A DNA stretch of 43,605 nt. It comes from JACVRX01 sp035697245. Lineage in GTDB: Bacteria; Actinomycetota; Actinomycetes; Jiangellales; Jiangellaceae. A model generated the notes under the pieces. That model had not been told where the DNA came from and searched no databases. It was given only the letters and a program-made list of their open reading frames with translations. This document shows, piece by piece, positions 35,045 through 42,847 of this stretch (the first letter of the stretch is position 1; each line of letters opens with the position of its first letter). Made by a program: the position numbers and the translations under genes. The stretch lies in contig DASSDH010000013.1 of the NCBI GenBank assembly GCA_035697245.1, forward strand, positions 1 through 43,605. Reading direction: 5' to 3'.

Positions 35045-36588
35045 GCAGATCCGTCACGTCGGTCATCGACGGGAAACGTGTTGTGGACGGGCGGACGATC
35101 TCTAGCACGAACCCGGCGCAGCTCGACGAGGTCGTGGCGGAGGTCGTTCTGGCCGACGCATCGACGTTCGCCGCGGCGGCAGCGAGCGCAAAGCGGGCCC
35201 AACGGGCTTGGGCGGACATTCCGCCGCCGGTACGAGGGCGGGCGATCGCACACATCGGGCGCGCTGTGGAGGACAACGCTGAGACGCTCGCGCGCCTGGT
35301 CGCTCGCGAGATCGGCAAGCCTTACGCCGAGGCCTTGGGCGAGGTGCGGGAGATCGTGGACACCTGCGACTTCTTCCTCGGCGAAGGCCGCCGCTTGTAC
35401 GGCCAGACCGTGCCGAGCGAGATGCCCGACAAGCAGCTGTTCACGTTTCGCAACCCGGTCGGCACAGTTGCGGTGATCACAGCCGGAAACTTCCCGGTCG
35501 CCGTGCCGGCCTGGTACATCGTCCCTGCGTTGCTCTGCGGCAACACCGTGGTCTGGAAACCGGCGGAATACTCAGCAGCGGCGGCTTCTGCGTTTCACGA
35601 GATCTTCGTCCGCGGCGGCGGGCTGCCGGCCGGTGTCTTCAACGTCGTGCACGCCGACGGGGAGCAAACCTACGCCGGCCTGGAAGCGGCCCTGCAGGCG
35701 GGCGACGTCGACAAGGTCGGTTTTACCGGGTCGTCCGCGGTCGGACGGAAGATCGGCGAACTGACCGGCCGCTCCCTGCAAACCGCCTGCCTCGAGCTCG
35801 GCGGTAAGAACCCGTTGGTCATCACGCCCAGCGCGGACCTGGACCTTGCCGTGGAAGGCGCGCTGTTCTCCGGCTTCGGAACGGCCGGCCAGCGCTGCAC
35901 GTCGCTGGGCACGGTCATCGTGCACGAGTCGCTGCACGACGAGTTCGTTGCGCGGTTCACCAAGGCCGTCGACGCCGGGGCGGTGGGCGACCCGTCGGGC
36001 GAGGTCCTGATGGGCCCGCTCCTCGACGAGAAATTCGCGTCCCGGTTCGAGGAGTGCCTCGGCTGGATCCAGCCGCACCACACGGTTTACGGCGCGACCG
36101 GCCGGATCACAGCTGAAAATCCACGTCCGGGCTTCGCCGGCGATCCGGATGCCGGCCTGTTCTACCACCCGGTCATCGTCGACGGTGTGCGGCCAGGCGA
36201 CGTGATCTTCGACGAGGAGACGTTCGGTCCGATCGTCGGCGTCACCACGTACCGCAGTCTCGACGAGGCGATCACGCTCGCCAACGCACCGGGATACGGC
36301 CTGTCCTCGTCCATCTACACCAACGACCCGGCCGAGGCGTACGCGTTCCGGCGCGGCATTTCCGCGGGAATGGTCAGCGTGAACAATTCGACCTCCGGCG
36401 CGGAGGCACATCTGCCCTTCGGTGGCAATGGCAAGTCCGGCAACGGATCCCGGCAGTCCGGTATATGGGTGCTCGACCAGTTCACCCGCTGGCAGGCGAT
36501 GAACTGGGATTACTCGGGCCGGCTGCAGAAGGCGCAAATGGACGTTGTCGAGTTGGAGCCGGAATCGCAGTTCCGGCTGCCGGAGTGA
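35041..36588 (+). CDS. 2-Aminoadipate 6-semialdehyde (piperideine-6-carboxylate) dehydrogenase
   Basis: 515 residues. ALDH motifs are complete: Asn150 (TAGNFPVAVP), Lys173 (VVWKPAEYS), GFTGSSAVGRKIGE, Glu252 (LELGGKNPLV) and the nucleophile Cys286 (GFGTAGQRCTSLG). The closing region is NNSTSGAEAHLPFGGNGKSG. The length and lat adjacency point to the aminoadipate semialdehyde dehydrogenase role, as for lat and pcd in Mycobacterium tuberculosis and Streptomyces clavuligerus. It makes 2-aminoadipate with NAD(P). ATGA and GTGA overlaps on both sides show tight coupling. Function is inferred mainly from the partner gene. Confidence 0.9.
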   Translation: MSRSVTSVIDGKRVVDGRTISSTNPAQLDEVVAEVVLADASTFAAAAASAKRAQRAWADIPPPVRGRAIAHIGRAVEDNAETLARLVAREIGKPYAEALGEVREIVDTCDFFLGEGRRLYGQTVPSEMPDKQLFTFRNPVGTVAVITAGNFPVAVPAWYIVPALLCGNTVVWKPAEYSAAAASAFHEIFVRGGGLPAGVFNVVHADGEQTYAGLEAALQAGDVDKVGFTGSSAVGRKIGELTGRSLQTACLELGGKNPLVITPSADLDLAVEGALFSGFGTAGQRCTSLGTVIVHESLHDEFVARFTKAVDAGAVGDPSGEVLMGPLLDEKFASRFEECLGWIQPHHTVYGATGRITAENPRPGFAGDPDAGLFYHPVIVDGVRPGDVIFDEETFGPIVGVTTYRSLDEAITLANAPGYGLSSSIYTNDPAEAYAFRRGISAGMVSVNNSTSGAEAHLPFGGNGKSGNGSRQSGIWVLDQFTRWQAMNWDYSGRLQKAQMDVVELEPESQFRLPE

Positions 36589-38846
36589 GCAACGCACTCG
36601 ACGAGGCACTTCGGTCGGCCGTCGCGGGGCTGCGGCCGACCAAGCGCTCCGGTACTGCCGCAACAGCGGGCATTCGCCCGGGCAGTGCGCTCTCCGTTGG
36701 CGCGACGCTGAAGCTGTTCGACGCGCAGGCCGCCAGCCGCCATCTCGATTTCGCCGCCCGCACCTTGCAAGCCGAGGGCACAGGCTTCTACACCATCGGA
36801 TCGGCCGGCCATGAGAGCAATGCGGCCGTCGCCGCCGCACTTCGACCAACGGATCCGGCGCTGCTGCACTACCGGTCAGGGGGTTTCTACCAGGCCAGGG
36901 CGTCGCAAGTAGCCGGGTCGACACCGGTCCGCGACGTGCTGCAGGGCCTGCTCTGTGCTGCCGACGAACCGATCGCCGGTGGCCGGCACAAGGTCTTTGG
37001 CAACGCTGCGTTGTCGGTGATTCCACAGACCTCGACGATCGCGTCGCACCTGCCGCGTGCCGTCGGGCTTGCTGTCGCCCTGCACCGGGCGACGAAGCTC
37101 GGGGTCTCGACGCCGTGGCCAGAGGATGCAGTCGTCGTGTGCTCGTTTGGCGACGCGTCGGCCAATCACTCCACTGCGACCGGCGCGATCAACACCGCAC
37201 TCAACACCGCCTACCAGCGGCTGCCGGTGCCGATCCTGTTCGTCTGCGAGGACAACGGCCTGGGAATCTCGGTCCGCACGCCGGCTGGCTGGGTCGAGTC
37301 GGCGTACGGCTCTCGACCAGGTCTTACCTACTTCTCGGCCGACGGGTTCGATGTTGCTGCGACCTACGATGCGGCGCTCACAGCCGCCGAGATCGTGCGC
37401 TCGGCACGACGGCCAGTCTTCCTGCACCTGCGGACGGTGCGCTTCCTGGGGCACGCCGGCAGTGACGCCGAGATCAGCTACCGCTCACCGACGGAGCTCG
37501 CCGCCGAATACGGCCGCGATCCGTTGCTCGGCACCGCCACGGCCCTGGTGTCCGCCGCAGCCGCGACGCCGCACGAGCTGCTGGATCGGTACGACTCCGC
37601 GGCGCGGCTGGTCGCGGACACCGTCGCCGAGCTCGCCGACTCACGACGGCTAGCGTCTACTGCCGAGGTGATGGGCCCGCTCGCCCGCCGCCGGCCCGAG
37701 GCAGTGCTCGCGGCCGTACGCGAGCTCGCCGCCGTAAGCAAGCCGCAACTGGCCTCCGTCAGCGATCTCGAGACAACGGAGGTCCTACCGGCAGAGGCGT
37801 CTCGAAATCGCGGCCACCTCACCCTTGCCGCATCCGTCACCGAAGCGTTGGCCGACGCAATGGCGGGCGATCGCCGAGTCGTGGTATTCGGCGAGGACGT
37901 CGGCCGTAAGGGCGGCGTGTACGGCGCGACTCGTGGGCTGGCCCGCCGATTCGGCGCCGCGCGGGTGTTCGACACGCTGTTGGACGAGCAGGCGATCCTG
38001 GGCCTGGCCCTCGGTGGCGGGCTCGCCGGCCTGCTGCCAGTGCCAGAGATCCAGTACCTGGCGTATCTTCACAACGCCGAGGACCAACTCCGCGGCGAGG
38101 CGGCGACGCTGCCCTTCTTCTCCCAGGGCGCCTACCGAAATCCGATGGTCGTCCGGGTCGCTGGCCTGGGGTACCAGAAGGGCTTCGGCGGGCATTTCCA
38201 CAACGACAATGCGCTCGCGGTGCTGCGAGATGTTCCAGGCCTGGTCGTCGCCTGCCCGGCCCGGGGTGGGGACGCTGCGGCGATGCTCCGCACCTGCTTG
38301 GCCGCTGCCGCCGTCGATGGCACTGTCAGCGTGTTCCTGGAGCCGATTGCGCTGTACCACACCCGCGACCTGCACGACCCCGACGATGCCGGCTGGCTGG
38401 ACCCGTACGTGCCGCCTGAGCTGTGGGAGACCGAGCACGTCCCGATTGGTCAGGGTCGCACCTATGGCGATGGCCGTGACCTCACGGTCGTCAGCTTCGC
38501 GAACGGACTGCGGATGAGCCTTCGTGTCGCTCGGCGCTTGGAGCGTCACGGCATCCGCGCTCGGGTGCTGGATCTGCGCTGGCTCGCTCCGCTCCCTGTC
38601 GAGGATCTGCTGCGCGAGGCGTCGGCGACCGGCCGGGTGTTGGTCGCGGACGAGACCCGGCGCAGCGCGGGCGTCGCCGAAGGTGTATTGGCCGCGCTGG
38701 TCGACGGCGGGTTCACTGGGACGATGAGCAGGGTCACCAGCGAGGACAGCTTCATTCCACTGGGGCCGGCGGCGGCGCACGTGCTGATGACAGAGGACGA
38801 CATCGAGACCGCGGCGCTCCGGCTCGCCGAAGGAGATACCGAATGA
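36585..38846 (+). CDS. Fused E1alpha-E1beta 2-oxoacid dehydrogenase (candidate 2-oxoadipate dehydrogenase)
   Basis: 753 residues from a GTG that overlaps the ALDH stop. The E1alpha part (about 1-390) has GSAGHESNAAVAAALRPTDP, the thiamine diphosphate motif GDASANHS (189-196) with EDNGLGIS (222-229), and RFLGHAGSDAEISYR. The E1beta part (about 410-753) has VVFGEDVGRKGGVYGATRGL, DTLLDEQAILGLALGGGLAG, PEIQYLAYLHNAEDQLRGEA and the transketolase C-terminal region around VDGTVSVFLEPIALY. The branched-chain/pyruvate-type E1 normally uses two polypeptides. No E2 or E3 is in the window. Placement between aminoadipate formation and glutaryl-CoA dehydrogenase suggests the substrate is 2-oxoadipate; a branched-chain substrate is the alternative. 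Confidence 0.88.
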   Translation: MSNALDEALRSAVAGLRPTKRSGTAATAGIRPGSALSVGATLKLFDAQAASRHLDFAARTLQAEGTGFYTIGSAGHESNAAVAAALRPTDPALLHYRSGGFYQARASQVAGSTPVRDVLQGLLCAADEPIAGGRHKVFGNAALSVIPQTSTIASHLPRAVGLAVALHRATKLGVSTPWPEDAVVVCSFGDASANHSTATGAINTALNTAYQRLPVPILFVCEDNGLGISVRTPAGWVESAYGSRPGLTYFSADGFDVAATYDAALTAAEIVRSARRPVFLHLRTVRFLGHAGSDAEISYRSPTELAAEYGRDPLLGTATALVSAAAATPHELLDRYDSAARLVADTVAELADSRRLASTAEVMGPLARRRPEAVLAAVRELAAVSKPQLASVSDLETTEVLPAEASRNRGHLTLAASVTEALADAMAGDRRVVVFGEDVGRKGGVYGATRGLARRFGAARVFDTLLDEQAILGLALGGGLAGLLPVPEIQYLAYLHNAEDQLRGEAATLPFFSQGAYRNPMVVRVAGLGYQKGFGGHFHNDNALAVLRDVPGLVVACPARGGDAAAMLRTCLAAAAVDGTVSVFLEPIALYHTRDLHDPDDAGWLDPYVPPELWETEHVPIGQGRTYGDGRDLTVVSFANGLRMSLRVARRLERHGIRARVLDLRWLAPLPVEDLLREASATGRVLVADETRRSAGVAEGVLAALVDGGFTGTMSRVTSEDSFIPLGPAAAHVLMTEDDIETAALRLAEGDTE

Positions 38847-40012
38847 CCGCGACCGGAGCGCTCGAGCTGCTCGGCGTTGATCACCTTCTCAGCGACGAAG
38901 AGAAGGCGATCCAGGAAACCGTGCGGCGTTTCGCCGCCGAGAAAGTGCGCCCGTACGTCGCCGACTGGTACGAAGCGGGCGAGATCCCGTTGTCGCTTGC
39001 AGTCGACGCCGGAAAGCTCGGACTGCTGGGCATGCATCTGAGCGGCTACGGCTGCGCCGGGGCCAACGCCGTGTCGTACGGACTGGCCTGCATGGAGCTC
39101 GAGGCCGCCGACTCTGGGGTGCGCAGCCTGGTCTCCGTCCAGGGCTCGCTGGCCATGTTCGCGATCTGGAAGTTCGGCTCTGAAGAGCAGAAGCAGCGCT
39201 GGCTTCCCGGCATGGCGGCCGGTGAGATCGTCGGCTGCTTCGGGCTCACCGAGCCGGACTTCGGGTCCAACCCCGCGGGGATGCGGACCCGCGCGCGCCG
39301 TGACGGCGCTGACTGGGTGCTCGACGGCACCAAGATGTGGATCACCAATGGATCGGTCGCCGATATAGCCGTCGTGTGGGCCCGGGCGGACGATGAGATC
39401 CTCGGCTTCTTGGTGCCGACAGACACCCCTGGCTTCTCGGCTCCAAAGATCGGCAAGAAGCTGTCCTTGCGGGCCTCCGTGACGAGTGAGCTGGTGCTCC
39501 AAGGCGTGCGGCTGCCGGCAGACGCCGTGCTTCCCGAGGTCTCCAGCTTGCGCGGACCGTTGTCGTGCCTGAACGAAGCGCGGTACGGCATCGTCTTCGG
39601 CGCGCTCGGCGCCGCTCGGGACTGTCTTGAGACGGCGGTGTCGTACTCGATCGACCGGGAGGTGTTCGAGCGGCCGCTGGCCTCCTTCCAGCTGACCCAG
39701 GCAAAGCTCGCCGACATGGCGCTTGAGCTGCAGAAAGGATTCCTGCTCGCCCTACACCTAGGCCGTCTCAAAGACGACGGCAGGCTCCGGCCCGAGCAGG
39801 TGAGCCTCGGCAAGCTCAACAACGTCCGTGAGGCGCTGGAGATCGCCCGAACCTGTAGGACGATCCTCGGCGCGAGCGGGATCACGCTGGAGTACCCAGT
39901 GCTCCGGCACGCCAACAACCTCGAGTCCGTGCTCACCTATGAGGGCACGTCCGAGGTACATCAGCTCGTCGTCGGTCAGGCACTCACTGGCGAGTCGGCG
40001 TTCGGCGGCTGA
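38843..40012 (+). CDS. gcdH: Glutaryl-CoA dehydrogenase
   Basis: 389 residues, ATGA overlap with the E1 gene. Acyl-CoA dehydrogenase signatures are FGLTEPDFGSNPAGMRTRAR and WITNGSVADIAVVWAR. Features specific to glutaryl-CoA dehydrogenase are Arg94 in GVRSLVSVQGSLAMFAIWKF, the ERPLASFQLTQAKLADMALE stretch, and the catalytic Glu367 in LTYEGTSEVHQLVVGQALTG. In human enzyme numbering the corresponding residues are Arg94 and Glu370. It oxidises and decarboxylates glutaryl-CoA to crotonyl-CoA, passing electrons to ETF. It closes the lysine degradation operon. Its 3' end overlaps the opposite-strand gene by 37 bases. Confidence 0.93.
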   Translation: MTATGALELLGVDHLLSDEEKAIQETVRRFAAEKVRPYVADWYEAGEIPLSLAVDAGKLGLLGMHLSGYGCAGANAVSYGLACMELEAADSGVRSLVSVQGSLAMFAIWKFGSEEQKQRWLPGMAAGEIVGCFGLTEPDFGSNPAGMRTRARRDGADWVLDGTKMWITNGSVADIAVVWARADDEILGFLVPTDTPGFSAPKIGKKLSLRASVTSELVLQGVRLPADAVLPEVSSLRGPLSCLNEARYGIVFGALGAARDCLETAVSYSIDREVFERPLASFQLTQAKLADMALELQKGFLLALHLGRLKDDGRLRPEQVSLGKLNNVREALEIARTCRTILGASGITLEYPVLRHANNLESVLTYEGTSEVHQLVVGQALTGESAFGG

Positions 40013-40377
40013 GCGTCGCGGGCGTGCGGACCGAGCTGGTTCGGGTGATGCCGGCTCCGCCCGTCGGGGTCGACGTAGCTGCGCGCCTCGCCCACCAAAG
40101 CGGACCACTCCCCCGCCGCTGCCTCCGGCATGACCGCCCACTCCTTCATCAGCCGACCGTGGCCCGGATCGAAGTTTCGAGCACCTCGAGTCGCGACGAG
40201 TTCATCGACCCGGATCTTGGGGAGCTTCACCACCAGCTCGTCCTGGATGAACATCGCGAAGATCTTGCCTGAGACGCGCAAGCCTCGAGACTTTCCGAAG
40301 CCGGTGCCAGCGGTGACGTCTGGCCGGCGGGCCAGTTCGGTCTCGGCGATGCCGGCCCATACCTCCTCAGGCGTCAC
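39976..40377 (-). CDS. TfoX/YjbR-like small protein
   Basis: 133 residues from a GTG overlapping the end of the lrp gene. GTGFGKSRGLRVSGKIFAMF, then ELVVKLPKIRVDELV and FDPGHGRLMKEWAVM, resemble small TfoX-N/MmcQ-YjbR-like proteins (a double-wing DNA-binding-like fold). The family call is by pattern memory and moderately sure; no role is known. The last 12 codons overlap gcdH on the other strand, so an earlier functional end is possible. Co-transcription with lrp is likely. Confidence 0.65.
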   Translation of the reverse strand: MTPEEVWAGIAETELARRPDVTAGTGFGKSRGLRVSGKIFAMFIQDELVVKLPKIRVDELVATRGARNFDPGHGRLMKEWAVMPEAAAGEWSALVGEARSYVDPDGRSRHHPNQLGPHARDAQPPNADSPVSA

Positions 40378-40840
40378 GAGCGTCAGCCCAGACAGACTCG
40401 CTGTTGGCGGTGGGGCGCGCCTCGAATGGCGTAGAGAGCACGACAGTGGTCCGCGTCGACACGTTCGCCGCCGACCGGATCCGGCCTAGCAGGTCCTCCA
40501 GGTCGCCCGGACTGGCGACGCGCACCTTGAGGATGTGGCTCTCGTTGCCTGCGACCGAGTGACACGCCTCGATCTCCGTGATTTCGGCCAGCCGCTCGGG
40601 TGCGTCGTCCGGCTGGCTGGGGTCGATCGGCGTGATGGAGATGAAGGCCGTCAGCGGCAGACCGACTGCCCCGTAGTCGAGGACGGCCGAGTATCCGCGG
40701 ATCACCCCGCGCTCCTCCAAGCGGCGGACCCGCTGATGCACGGCAGAGGTCGACAAACCGGTCGCCTTGGCCAGGTCGGTGAAGCTCAGCCGGCCGTCCC
40801 GGGCCAGCAGGCCGACGATCTGCCGGTCGATCTCCTCCAC
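40367..40840 (-). CDS. Lrp/AsnC family transcriptional regulator
   Basis: 157 residues from a GTG. The N-terminal HTH is LLARDGRLSFTDLAKATGLS with TSAVHQRVRRLEERGVIRGY, followed by a RAM/AsnC effector domain with CHSVAGNESHILKVRVASPG. Lrp/AsnC proteins bind amino acids and act as multimers. In M. tuberculosis lrpA and lat are neighbours, and LrpA is linked to lat control. Here the gene is at the distal end of the lysine operon, facing it, so control of lat by lysine or aminoadipate through this protein is a fair inference. The start lies 6 bases after a TATGGT element (40852-40847), which would make the mRNA leaderless. Confidence 0.92.
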   Translation of the reverse strand: MEEIDRQIVGLLARDGRLSFTDLAKATGLSTSAVHQRVRRLEERGVIRGYSAVLDYGAVGLPLTAFISITPIDPSQPDDAPERLAEITEIEACHSVAGNESHILKVRVASPGDLEDLLGRIRSAANVSTRTTVVLSTPFEARPTANSESVWADARDA

Positions 40841-40916
40841 GCCAGAACCATAACGTGATCGGGCGTCAGCTCTCTGACCTGCGACGACGACGCTACGCGC
40901 GGGACGTCATGGCCAA

Positions 40917-41003
40917 TTGCTGACCATTTGCTGAACGATTTCCGCGACGACCCGCGTTCGTGCAGTTCCAGCGGTGCTCATAGCACCCGGCTGCGGAAAC
41001 TGC
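40917..41003. promoter_or_regulatory. Left-end region of the integrated element: TTGCTGA repeats and stem-loop
   Basis: Two TTGCTGA copies (40917 and 40928) lie 11 bp apart. A stem-loop spans 40962-41003: GCAGTT pairs with AACTGC, and inside it GGTGCT-CAT-AGCACC. The stem-loop lies 14 bases after the integrase stop and may be its terminator. The repeats could be arm-type integrase sites or lrp operators. No tRNA or clear att core is seen between 40841 and 41017. Confidence 0.35.
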
Positions 41004-41017
41004 GAAAGAAGCGAAAC

Positions 41018-42322
41018 TTAGGCACCGTCGACCAACGCCGCGACCGTCTCGGCCGCCTCGTCGTGCAGTCGGCGGACCACATGCGAATAAAGATCATGGG
41101 TGAGTCTCGTCGTCGAGTGGCCGAGCTGGTCGCTGACGATCTTGATGTCGATGCCCGACTCCAGCGCGATCGACGCCGCCGTGTGACGGGCGTCGTGGAA
41201 CCGCATCCTCGGCAGCCCGTGCCGGCGGGCCAGCTTCTGGAAGCCGAACGTTATCCGGTGCTCGGGAATCGGGCTGCCGTCCTCCTGGGCGAACACGAGG
41301 TTGTTCTCCTGGTACGCGCCGACGGTCGCGAGCCGTTCCTTCTTCTGTCGAAGCCCGTGCTCGCGCAGCACGGCGACGGTGCCCGCGTCCAGGGATACGG
41401 TTCGCTTGGAGGACTCCGTCTTACCGCTGCGAACGAACAACATCCCATGGTCGAGGTCGACGTCGGACCAGCGCAGCGCGAGCAGCTCGCCGCGACGCAG
41501 CCCACGGAGCAGCGCGACCCGCCACAGCGCGTGCAGTCGATCGTCGCGGGTCGCGTCGAGGAACCGACGCACCTGGTCGGACGACCACCACACCCTTGGC
41601 CTAGGTGCTCTGGCCGACCTGACGCGTGGCAGCTTGTACTCAGTCGCCGGGTTGTAGTCGATCAGTCGGCGCTTCTTAGCGGCGTTGAGCGCGACGCACA
41701 GGGTCTTAAGAATCTTCCTCTGCATGGCGGCGCCAACCTGCCGAATGGTCTTACGGTCGTCCAGCGGGTTGGACGGCACGGGGTCGCCGTTGTCACGGGC
41801 CTGTCGTACCACGTCATTGCGTGCGTTGATCCACGCGAACAACTCGCCGAGGTGACGGTCGTCCAGCCTGTCGAGCATGACGTCACCCAGATGGGGCTTG
41901 AGGTAGAGGCGAACGATCGTCGTGTGGTCGCCGTACGTGGACGGCTGCAGGTGCTCGCACTGGGCGAGCCAAACGTCCAACCACTCGCCGACCGAATATG
42001 TCCGGGCGTCGGGATCGCGATGCGCGCCGAGTCGACGGCGCACCTCGTCGACAGATGGCAACGGTCGGCCGTAGCGTGCCGCGCAGACCATGTCGCCGAT
42101 CTTCCGGCGCAGACGGTCGTCGTCGGCGCCGAGCGCGATCAACTGGTTGACGTGATCCAGCGCGGCCTTGGCGTCCTTGCTTCGCTCGAACCCGGCCCGC
42201 TTTAGCTGACGCTGATCGGCCGTCACGCGCTGACCGTTTCGGTCGACGTACTCGTACGGCGTCACGTCGACGCGGATGGCGAACCGATAGCCCGTGCGCG
42301 TCTTGAAGACCGAGCCTCTCAT
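41018..42322 (-). CDS. int: Tyrosine site-specific integrase
   Basis: 434 residues. An N-terminal arm-binding region and a SAM-like core-binding domain (VGEWLDVWLAQCEHLQPSTY, followed by GDHTTIVRLYLKPHLG) precede the catalytic domain. Catalytic residues are visible: Arg in ALLRGLRRGELLALRW, Lys in the GKTESSKRTVSL hairpin, His376 and Arg379 (HDARH), His402 (QLGHSTTRLTHDLY) and Tyr412. It catalyses integration and excision between attP and attB. Its 3' end points to the host boundary, as usual for integrases next to attL. It is divergent from the HTH and excisionase genes. Confidence 0.94.
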   Translation of the reverse strand: MRGSVFKTRTGYRFAIRVDVTPYEYVDRNGQRVTADQRQLKRAGFERSKDAKAALDHVNQLIALGADDDRLRRKIGDMVCAARYGRPLPSVDEVRRRLGAHRDPDARTYSVGEWLDVWLAQCEHLQPSTYGDHTTIVRLYLKPHLGDVMLDRLDDRHLGELFAWINARNDVVRQARDNGDPVPSNPLDDRKTIRQVGAAMQRKILKTLCVALNAAKKRRLIDYNPATEYKLPRVRSARAPRPRVWWSSDQVRRFLDATRDDRLHALWRVALLRGLRRGELLALRWSDVDLDHGMLFVRSGKTESSKRTVSLDAGTVAVLREHGLRQKKERLATVGAYQENNLVFAQEDGSPIPEHRITFGFQKLARRHGLPRMRFHDARHTAASIALESGIDIKIVSDQLGHSTTRLTHDLYSHVVRRLHDEAAETVAALVDGA

Positions 42323-42378
42323 CGCCGCCGCTCCTTCCTCTCATCGAAGTGCAGTCGTGAATCGACGTTCGTCCTCCC

Positions 42379-42405
42379 GGTCCCGTCGGGTCCCGGCTGG
42401 TCCCG
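42379..42405. repeat. Three GGTCCCG iterons at 10-bp spacing
   Basis: GGTCCCG occurs at 42379, 42389 and 42399, each exactly 10 bases apart, between int and the HTH gene. One copy per helical turn on the same DNA face suggests cooperative binding of an element-encoded protein. Confidence 0.6.
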
Positions 42406-42433
42406 CTTAGTGCCGATTCACCCACGTATAGGG

Positions 42434-42472
42434 CAATAATATAACGATGTCGCTTTGGGTGTTGTATTGTTG
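42434..42472. promoter_or_regulatory. AT-rich inverted repeat before the HTH gene
   Basis: CAATAATATAAC and GTTGTATTGTTG (12-bp arms, 10 pairs match) are 15 bases apart, in an AT-rich island of GC-rich DNA. The left arm contains a TATAAC -10-like hexamer. It ends 16 bases before the HTH gene start and is a candidate operator for that protein. Confidence 0.5.
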
Positions 42473-42488
42473 GCGACCGGAGGCGACC

Positions 42489-42761
42489 ATGACGACCACG
42501 ACGGAACAGCCGACCGGGATGACGCGCCGCGACGTTCAGCTGATCAAGCGCGGGCTGGACATCATCAACACCGGCGAGCTACGTCGCGTTCGCGAGGCGC
42601 TGCAATTGAGTCGACCACGCATGGCACGGCTGCTCGGTGTGAACGAGTTCACGCTGCGGTCGTGGGAGCTGGACAAGCGCCTACCGGACGAACCCGCGGT
42701 GCTCATCAAGATCGTCGAGGGCGTCGAGAAGTTCCGCAAGGTGATCGACGACACCTCTTAA
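42489..42761 (+). CDS. Element-encoded helix-turn-helix regulator
   Basis: 90 residues from the ATG at 42489 with GGAGG 5 bases upstream; the frame is open 14 codons earlier without a ribosome site. The HTH is VREALQLSRPRMARLLGVNE, then FTLRSWELDKRLPDEPAVL. That resembles XRE/Cro-type or antitoxin-type regulators of the 'S-R-x-x-L-A-x-x-L-x-V-s-x-x-T-L-R-x-W-E' form. It is divergent from int, with the iterons and AT-rich repeat between. A role in controlling int and the downstream xis/rep genes is inferred. Partner-toxin function is not supported, as no toxin gene follows. Confidence 0.85.
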   Translation: MTTTTEQPTGMTRRDVQLIKRGLDIINTGELRRVREALQLSRPRMARLLGVNEFTLRSWELDKRLPDEPAVLIKIVEGVEKFRKVIDDTS

Positions 42762-42786
42762 GGGAATCCGCATCATCTCAGAGGAA

Positions 42787-42846
42787 GCAGGAAACGGGCG
42801 GCCATCGGCCGTCGCGCCAGGGCACGTAAGAAGGGCCGTTTCCTGC
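42787..42846 (+). promoter_or_regulatory. 11-bp perfect inverted repeat ending just before the excisionase start
   Basis: GCAGGAAACGG (42787-42797) and CCGTTTCCTGC (42836-42846) are 38 bases apart; the ATG is at 42848. In RNA this stem would hold the translation start region, and the only Shine-Dalgarno-like AGAAGG lies in the loop, close to the stem. As DNA it could instead be an operator. Confidence 0.5.
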
Positions 42847-42847
42847 C

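Noticed and set aside
40841..41017. tRNA gene or 3' tRNA fragment as integration site
   Set aside because: No T-loop, CCA end or cloverleaf could be made on either strand.
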